Below the pieces are notes generated by a model. The model worked only from the letters and a program-made list of their open reading frames with translations. It was not told where the DNA came from and did no database searches. Of a stretch of DNA of 64,000 nucleotides, positions 59,275 through 64,000 are shown in pieces. A program made the translations under genes and the position numbers. Numbering within the stretch: position 1 is the stretch's first letter; the number at the start of each line of letters is the position of its first letter. This stretch comes from Micromonospora echinaurantiaca. Its GTDB lineage: Bacteria > Actinomycetota > Actinomycetes > Mycobacteriales > Micromonosporaceae. The stretch covers positions 1,376,501 to 1,440,500 of the forward strand of contig NZ_LT607750.1 in NCBI RefSeq assembly GCF_900090235.1. Reading direction: 5' to 3'.

Positions 59275-60736
59275 GCAGCCGCAGGACGCCCGCCCCGGCC
59301 AGGTACGCCACCAGGGCGGCGACGGGCACGCCCAGTGGCTCGGCGGCCTCCTTCGGCGCGGTGCTGTTGGCCACCAACCCGTACACCACAGCGGCGAAGG
59401 CGGCGGCGGTGAGCGCGGTGCGCGCGGTCGCCCGCCGGCGGTCTGCCCGCTCGGGCGCGCCGTCGGCGGGCGGCCGCGCCGCGGCGGGCCGGCGGGTGCG
59501 GCCCTCGATGGGACCGAAGACGGCGATCAGCACGGCGAGCACCACGGCCAGCATCAGCACCCACGGCAGCCGCCAGGCCAGCCAGGCCGCCGAGCCGGGC
59601 GGCGGCGTCGGCAGCACGCCCGCCGCGTCCAGCGCGCCGACGAGCAGGATCACCGCGCTCAGGTGCCAGAGGAAGACGGTGAGCACCACCGCGTTCACCG
59701 CGATCACCGCCTGCCAGGGCCGGGAGCGGCGCAACCAGCGGTCCGCCCCGGTTCGGAGCAGGAGGATCAGGCCCAGCTGGGCGGTGGTGACGGCGAGCAG
59801 CGCCACGCTCGGCGGCGCGGCGTTGTCGAGTGGTTCCCCCGGTATGTTGATCATGCTGACCGGGTACGGGCCGGGCCCGGTCAGCAGCACGGCCACGGTG
59901 AGCCCGCCGAGCAGCATCGCCACGCCGGCCCGCCGCGACGTCGGCAGCCGGCGGGACCGGAGGCCCCGGGTCGCGGCGGTGCCCGCTCGGTCCGCGCCGG
60001 TGGTGCCGTCCCGGTCCGCGCCGGTGGTGCGGGCGGTCGCGCCGCCCGCAGTGGTGGCCGCCGGCCGCGGCCCGGTGGTGTCGGCCCGGGTCTCCTGCCA
60101 GGCGAAACCGAGCTGGTGGACGGCCAGCCAGCCGAACAGGTAGTTGGGCAGGGCGAGTTCGGCCGGGCCCAGCGCCCGCCCCAGGTCGCCGGCGGCGACC
60201 AGCGCGGCCAGCGCCACCGGGACGGCCAGCCCTAACCGCCGGTGCAGCGCGTAGGTCACCGGGGTGAGTGGAACCACCACGAGATACGCGGCGAGGAACC
60301 ACAGCGGGATGGTGGCGAACCAGACGACGGTGCGGATCAGTGGCGCCTCGGCTCCGACGAGCCGGGCGGTGAGCGCGCCGGCAGCGAGCACCACCAGCAG
60401 CGCGGTGGTGGGCCGGAGCAACCGGGCGCTGCGGCCCAGCAGCCAGCCGGTGGCGTCGCCGCCCCGCTGCCGGTGCGCGGTCAGCGAGGCGGCGTTGGCG
60501 AACCCGCCGACGATGAAGAACACCGGCATCACCTGGACCACCCAGGTCAGCGGGTACGCCCAGGGCAGCTCGGGCAGTGCGGAGCGCCCGGTCGGGTCGC
60601 CGTCCGCGTCGTAGGCGATCGCGGCTACCGCCCAGTGGCCGAGTACGACCAGAATGATGGCGAGCGCGCGGAGCAGGTCGACGTAGCGCTCCCGGTCAGC
60701 CGGCGTCCGCGCGGCGAGCTCGCGCAGTCGGCGCAT
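59246..60736 (-). CDS. Acyltransferase family 3 membrane protein
   Basis: A 496-aa protein with about ten to eleven membrane helices. VDLLRALAIILVVLGHWAV gives the conserved Arg and His, MPVFFIVGGFANA and FLWHLSAVILLVGALD follow. A Thr/Gly/Asp-rich insert (about 225-275) carries the near-repeat TTGADRDG / TTGADRAG. Substrate unknown; members acylate cell-envelope sugars or secondary metabolites. Its stop codon lies within the mmsA coding region, a 29-base tail-to-tail overlap. Divergent from ngcE. Confidence 0.8.
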   Translation of the reverse strand: MRRLRELAARTPADRERYVDLLRALAIILVVLGHWAVAAIAYDADGDPTGRSALPELPWAYPLTWVVQVMPVFFIVGGFANAASLTAHRQRGGDATGWLLGRSARLLRPTTALLVVLAAGALTARLVGAEAPLIRTVVWFATIPLWFLAAYLVVVPLTPVTYALHRRLGLAVPVALAALVAAGDLGRALGPAELALPNYLFGWLAVHQLGFAWQETRADTTGPRPAATTAGGATARTTGADRDGTTGADRAGTAATRGLRSRRLPTSRRAGVAMLLGGLTVAVLLTGPGPYPVSMINIPGEPLDNAAPPSVALLAVTTAQLGLILLLRTGADRWLRRSRPWQAVIAVNAVVLTVFLWHLSAVILLVGALDAAGVLPTPPPGSAAWLAWRLPWVLMLAVVLAVLIAVFGPIEGRTRRPAAARPPADGAPERADRRRATARTALTAAAFAAVVYGLVANSTAPKEAAEPLGVPVAALVAYLAGAGVLRLLRSGWGSRG

Positions 60737-60795
60737 GATCCGAGGCTATGCCACCACGGGGTGGCCGGCGCTGATAACGGTTCGGTCGTCGGGTC

Positions 60796-60824
60796 TTGAA
60801 GTCCTGGCCCGGCTGCCGTAGAAA
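60796..60824 (+). promoter_or_regulatory. Promoter of the ngc operon
   Basis: -35 TTGAAG (60796-60801), 17-base spacer, -10 TAGAAA (60819-60824). About 120 bases before ngcE. One of the clearest sigma-70-type promoters in the window. Confidence 0.65.
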
Positions 60825-60825
60825 T

Positions 60826-60853
60826 TCTTCAGCAACATTCTGTGAATTGAAGA
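60826..60853. promoter_or_regulatory. Dyad TCTTCA-N16-TGAAGA at the ngc transcription start
   Basis: Arms 60826-60831 and 60848-60853, in an AT-rich stretch immediately after the -10 box, so a bound protein would block initiation. Not a DasR (dre) site, whose core is TGGTCTAGACCA. Regulator unknown. Confidence 0.5.
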
Positions 60854-60940
60854 CAAGCAACGAATCCCCCGTGCCTCGAAACGGCGGGACGCCACCCCCA
60901 GACGACCGGCGACCGCCAGGACCCGATCCGAGGAGAGACC

Positions 60941-62356
60941 ATGAACAGGCGTGAGATCCTGCGGCGTAGCGCCGCTGCCGGCCTGCTGGCCACCCCCGCC
61001 GCCGGTCTGCTGGCCGGCTGCGCCACCGGTGGTGGTGGCGACAAGGACGACTCCGGCACCTACAAGGGCACCAAGAGCGAGCAGAACCCGCTCGGGGTCA
61101 AGGAGGACGCGCCGCTCGAGGTGGTGATCTTCAACGGCGGCTTCGGCGAGGAGTACGCCAAGGCCCACGAGGCCATGTACACCGAGAAGTACCCGAAGGC
61201 GAAGATCAACCACTCGGCGACGCAGGAGATCAACAAGACCCTCCAGCCGCGCTTCGTCGACGGCACCCCGCCGGACGTGGTGAACAACTCCGGCGCCGGC
61301 CAGATCGACTTCAACGGCCTGGTGTCGCAGAACGCCATCGCCGACCTGGGTGAGATGCTCGCCGCGCCCAGCCTCGACATCCCCGGCAAGACGGTCAAGG
61401 ACACCCTGCTGCCCGGCGCCGTCGAGGTCGGCTCGTACGACGGCAAGTTCCTGGTGCTGAACTACACCTACACCGCGTACGGCATCTGGCACTCCACCAA
61501 GCTCTTCACCGAGCGCAACTGGCAGTACGCGAAGACCTGGGACGACCACATCGCGCTCTGCAAGCAGATCAAGGCGGCCGGCATCGCGCCCTGGACGTAC
61601 GCCGGCAAGCACCCCCGGTACATGAGCTGGCCGCTGATCGCCACGGCCATCAAGTTCGGCGGCCCCTCCGTGGCCACCGCGATCGACAACCTGGAGCCGA
61701 ACGCCTGGAAGTCCGACGCGATGAAGGCCGCCGCCGACGCGTGGCACCAGATTGTCAAGGACAAGTTCATCCTGGACGGCTCGCCGGGCCTGGACCACGT
61801 GCAGTCGCAGACCGCCTGGTGCCAGGGCAAGGCCGCCTTCATCTCCTGCGGCTCCTGGCTGGAGAGCGAGCAGAAGAAGGTGACCCCCGAGGGCTTCAAC
61901 ATGACGATCCAGCCGACGCCGAGCCTGGGCAGCGGCGACAAGCTGCCGTTCGAGGCGATCCGCGGCACCGCCGGCGAGCCGTTCATGGTCCCGGCCAAGG
62001 CCAAGAACCTGGCCGGCGGCCTGGAGTACTTCCGGATCATGCTCTCCAAGAAGGGCGCCCAGGACTTCACCAAGAAGGTCTCCAGCCTCACCGTGGTGGC
62101 CGGGGCGACCGAGGGTGTCGAGCTGCCGTTCGGCCTCAGCACCGTGGTCAAGGCGCTGGACGCCTCCGGCAGCAACGGCTTCAACTGGGTCTACAACAAC
62201 TACTACCGGAAGCTGGAGCGCGAGCTCGTCGACGCGGCGTGCGGCGAGTTCTTCAGCGGCCGGATCGGCCCGGCCGAGTTCCTCGAGCAGTGCCAGAAGG
62301 GCGCCGACTCGATCGCCCAGGACAGCTCGATCAAGAAGTACAAGCGGGCCGCGTGA
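60941..62356 (+). CDS. ngcE: N-acetylglucosamine/chitobiose ABC-transporter binding lipoprotein
   Basis: A 471-aa lipoprotein. Signal MNRREILRRSAAAGLLATPA with lipobox LLAGC (Cys27) for membrane anchoring. The mature part matches the NgcE family wording: PLEVVIFNGGFGEEYAKAHE, LQPRFVDGTPPDVVNNSGAG, YTAYGIWHSTKLF, SQTAWCQGKAAFISCGSWLE. NgcE binds N-acetylglucosamine and chitobiose outside the cell. ATG 60941 follows GAGGAGAG. Permease genes follow. The chitin-active LPMO at 15419 is a plausible functional partner, though far away. Confidence 0.9.
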   Translation: MNRREILRRSAAAGLLATPAAGLLAGCATGGGGDKDDSGTYKGTKSEQNPLGVKEDAPLEVVIFNGGFGEEYAKAHEAMYTEKYPKAKINHSATQEINKTLQPRFVDGTPPDVVNNSGAGQIDFNGLVSQNAIADLGEMLAAPSLDIPGKTVKDTLLPGAVEVGSYDGKFLVLNYTYTAYGIWHSTKLFTERNWQYAKTWDDHIALCKQIKAAGIAPWTYAGKHPRYMSWPLIATAIKFGGPSVATAIDNLEPNAWKSDAMKAAADAWHQIVKDKFILDGSPGLDHVQSQTAWCQGKAAFISCGSWLESEQKKVTPEGFNMTIQPTPSLGSGDKLPFEAIRGTAGEPFMVPAKAKNLAGGLEYFRIMLSKKGAQDFTKKVSSLTVVAGATEGVELPFGLSTVVKALDASGSNGFNWVYNNYYRKLERELVDAACGEFFSGRIGPAEFLEQCQKGADSIAQDSSIKKYKRAA

Positions 62357-62363
62357 CATCCGG

Positions 62364-62394
62364 CCGGCGGGGACGGCGAGCCCGTCCCCGCCGG
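62364..62394 (+). other. Intercistronic hairpin between ngcE and ngcF
   Basis: 13-bp perfect stem (62364-62376 / 62382-62394), 5-base loop, 7 bases past the ngcE stop. Such hairpins protect the upstream message or attenuate, raising binding-protein levels over permeases. Confidence 0.65.
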
Positions 62395-62422
62395 TCCTCC
62401 GCTGGGGAGTAGGTCCTTTCTC

Positions 62423-63331
62423 GTGAAACATGGCAAGTACCCGCTGATCATCACGTTCCTGGTGCCGCCGCTGCTGCTCTACGGCATCTTCGTGATCTCG
62501 CCGTACCTGCAGGCGTTCCAGATCTCGACCACCGACTGGCTCGGCTACTCGGCGGAGGCCAACCCGGTCGGGCTGGCCAACTTCGAGCGGCTGCTCGACG
62601 ACGGGCGGGTGTGGAACGCGCTCAAGAACAACGCGTGGCTGCTGGCCCTGGTGCCGGTGGTGACCATCGGGTTGGGCCTCTTCTTCGCCACCATGCTCGC
62701 CATGGGCGGCCGCAAGGGCCGGGCCGGGGTGACCGGCGTCCGCGGCACCTCGTTCTACCGGATGGTCTACTTCTTCCCGCAGGTGCTCTCGGTGGTCATC
62801 ATCGCCCTGCTCTGGCGGGAGGTCTACCACCCCAACAGCGGCCTGCTCAACGGCACCCTGGGCGCGCTGGGTCTGCCCACCCCGACCTGGCTCGGCGACC
62901 CGCGTACGGCCTTCTGGTGCGTGCTGGCGGTGATGATCTGGAGCAACGTCGGCTTCTACGTGGTGCTCTTCGGCGCGGCCATGTCGGCCATCCCGCGCGA
63001 CATCTACGAGGCGGTGATGCTCGACGGGGCGTCCCGCTGGACCACCCTGCGCAAGGTCACCATCCCGCTGCTCTGGGACACCGTGCAGGTCGCCTGGATC
63101 TACCTGGCCATCGCGGCGCTGGACGGGTTCATCCTGATCCAGCAGATGACCAACGGCGGCCCCAACTTCTCCTCCGACGTCATCGGTCTGCGGATGTACG
63201 AGACCGCGTTCGGCAGCGAGAACAGGTTCGGCTACGCCTCGGCCATCGGCGTGGTGCTGTTCTTCCTCACCCTGTCGGTGGCGGTGCTGGCCCTGCGTGC
63301 CGCCCGGCGTGATCGGATCGAGTTCTCGTGA
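62423..63331 (+). CDS. ngcF: ABC-transporter permease, MalF/NgcF type
   Basis: A 302-aa permease with six membrane helices (first LIITFLVPPLLLYGIFVISP). The cytoplasmic EAA loop, EAVMLDGASRWTTLRKVTIP (about 195-214), docks on the ATPase. NgcE before it and another permease after it identify the system. The ATPase (MsiK in Streptomyces) is not encoded here and is likely shared. GTG 62423 start; ends by GTGA overlap with ngcG. Confidence 0.92.
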   Translation: MKHGKYPLIITFLVPPLLLYGIFVISPYLQAFQISTTDWLGYSAEANPVGLANFERLLDDGRVWNALKNNAWLLALVPVVTIGLGLFFATMLAMGGRKGRAGVTGVRGTSFYRMVYFFPQVLSVVIIALLWREVYHPNSGLLNGTLGALGLPTPTWLGDPRTAFWCVLAVMIWSNVGFYVVLFGAAMSAIPRDIYEAVMLDGASRWTTLRKVTIPLLWDTVQVAWIYLAIAALDGFILIQQMTNGGPNFSSDVIGLRMYETAFGSENRFGYASAIGVVLFFLTLSVAVLALRAARRDRIEFS

Positions 63332-64000
63332 CCATTGTCGACAAGCCCGCGACCGACGGCACCGCCGCGGCGGACCGGCCGGCGCCGCAGGGCCGCAAGC
63401 CGCGCGGCGAGCTGGGCGTCGCCAACCTCTTCTCACACGGGTTCCTGCTGTTCTGGGGCGCGCTGACGGTACTGCCGCTGCTCTGGATGTTCCTCAGCTC
63501 GTTCAAGAGCGACGGGGAGATCCTGTCCGACCCGTGGGGCGTGCCCGGGGCGCTGCGGTTCGAGAACTGGGCGCGGGCCTGGACCGAGGCGCACATCGGC
63601 CAGTACTTCCTGAACAGCGCGATCGTGGTCACCGGATCGCTCACCCTGACCATGCTGCTGGGCGCCACGGCGGCGTACGTCTTCGCCCGGTACGAGTTCC
63701 CCGGCCGGCAGGTCTTCTACTACCTGTTCGTCGGCGGGATGATGTTCCCGGTCTTCCTGGCCCTGGTGCCGCTCTTCTTCGTGGTGCGCAACGCCGGTCT
63801 CTTCGGCACCTGGACCGGGCTGATGCTGGTCTACGCCGCCTACTCGCTGCCGTTCACGGTGTTCTTCCTGACCGCCTTCTTCCGGACCCTGCCGACCGCG
63901 GTCGCCGAGGCGGCGCTGATCGACGGGTGCGGCCACTTCCGGCTCTTCTTCCGGGTGATGCTGCCGATGGCCCGACCGGGTCTGATCAGCATTGCAATCT
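63328..64000 (+). CDS. ngcG: ABC-transporter permease, MalG/NgcG type (cut by window end)
   Basis: GTG 63328 overlaps the ngcF stop by 4 bases. The 224 residues visible open with a charged head (MTIVDKPATDGTAAADRPAP), then helices FLLFWGALTVLPLLWMF, a YFLNSAIVVTGSL region and further helices, and the EAA loop EAALIDGCGHFRLFFRVMLP near the end. Open to the window edge, so about 60 C-terminal residues are missing. Second membrane subunit of the Ngc importer. Confidence 0.9.
   Translation, partial: MTIVDKPATDGTAAADRPAPQGRKPRGELGVANLFSHGFLLFWGALTVLPLLWMFLSSFKSDGEILSDPWGVPGALRFENWARAWTEAHIGQYFLNSAIVVTGSLTLTMLLGATAAYVFARYEFPGRQVFYYLFVGGMMFPVFLALVPLFFVVRNAGLFGTWTGLMLVYAAYSLPFTVFFLTAFFRTLPTAVAEAALIDGCGHFRLFFRVMLPMARPGLISIAI

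Noticed and set aside
60737..60940. DasR (dre) site before ngcE
   Set aside because: No sequence near TGGTCTAGACCA is present; the dyad seen is different.
1..64000. tRNA, rRNA, insertion sequence, integrase, toxin-antitoxin or prophage genes
   Set aside because: No cloverleaf-like T-loop sequences, transposase motifs, terminal repeats or phage genes were seen on reading both strands; composition is even throughout.

Overview
The window is one continuous piece of a very GC-rich (about 72-74% by eye) actinobacterial chromosome. Dense coding, many GTG starts, ATGA/GTGA stop-start overlaps, Tat and Sec signals with Ala-rich cleavage regions, and the gene content (MurL/MurD2 peptidoglycan branch, fabG-inhA-hemH order, PucR regulator, NgcEFG importer, cellulose-binding-domain proteins) fit a filamentous soil actinomycete, most probably a Micromonospora-like member of the Micromonosporaceae. 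I see no rRNA, tRNA, CRISPR array, insertion sequence, integrase, phage module or origin.

Layout. 0-3.3 kb: a permuted papain-like hydrolase, an NTF2-like protein, a GNAT acetyltransferase and two tandem membrane-anchored proteins with a degenerate cellulose-binding (CBM2) fold. 3.3-9 kb: a strong terminator, repeated TTGCAAG operator-like elements and a huge secreted two-enzyme amylase-pullulanase. 9-11.6 kb: a secreted beta-helix protein riddled with Lys/Asp-rich repeats. 11.6-16.5 kb: Xaa-Pro aminopeptidase, AsnB and a bimodular lytic polysaccharide monooxygenase (LPMO). 16.8-21.7 kb: small metabolic enzymes, including a sugar kinase, a beta-lactamase-fold hydrolase with a FlK-like thioesterase, and a glyoxalase/CGNR-regulator pair around a clear palindromic operator. 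21.7-27.4 kb: PH-domain membrane proteins (YdbS/YdbT type) and a MoxR-DUF58-VWA operon. 27.4-32 kb: a 28-aa membrane peptide, a short leader ORF, an acyltransferase, an alpha/beta hydrolase and a NarL-type two-component system. 32-37.5 kb: FAS-II genes fabG-inhA followed by hemH and a HAD phosphatase, a 34-aa membrane peptide, a lineage-specific protein and a DUF3097 protein. 37.9-44.4 kb: a class C beta-lactamase-like hydrolase, NfeD + SPFH membrane pair, a six-helix membrane protein and a class A penicillin-binding protein. 44.5-54.9 kb: a pyruvate-oxidase-like ThDP enzyme, a SpoU rRNA methyltransferase, a Tat-exported beta-lactamase-like hydrolase, a PucR regulator, the divergent murL/murD2 pair and a DUF218-like protein. 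54.9-60.7 kb: a gene broken by a frame change and fused to a membrane protein, then an aminotransferase-MmsA operon overlapping tail-to-tail with an acyltransferase. 60.8 kb to the end: ngcE-ngcF-ngcG, an importer for N-acetylglucosamine/chitobiose, with ngcG cut by the window edge.

Themes. (i) Extracellular polysaccharide use: amylase-pullulanase, chitin/cellulose LPMO, GlcNAc/chitobiose import, CBM2-like proteins. (ii) Cell-wall building: class A PBP, MurL/MurD2 route to D-Glu, two penicillin-recognising-fold hydrolases. (iii) Fatty-acid and heme synthesis. (iv) Beta-amino-acid or pyrimidine-derived semialdehyde catabolism (aminotransferase, MmsA, perhaps the PucR protein).

The most notable non-coding signal is a set of long palindromes with exactly 18-bp stems at convergent gene ends (8981, 15344, 44449, 50737), probably bidirectional terminators; three have an extra short inner palindrome, and a decayed relative lies near 42013. 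Other points of interest are the leaderless-looking murL promoter, the amylase operator, the CGNR/glyoxalase operator, the ngc promoter with overlapping dyad, a possible short-ORF attenuator at 27.7-27.85 kb and the gene-fusion scar at 55.67 kb.
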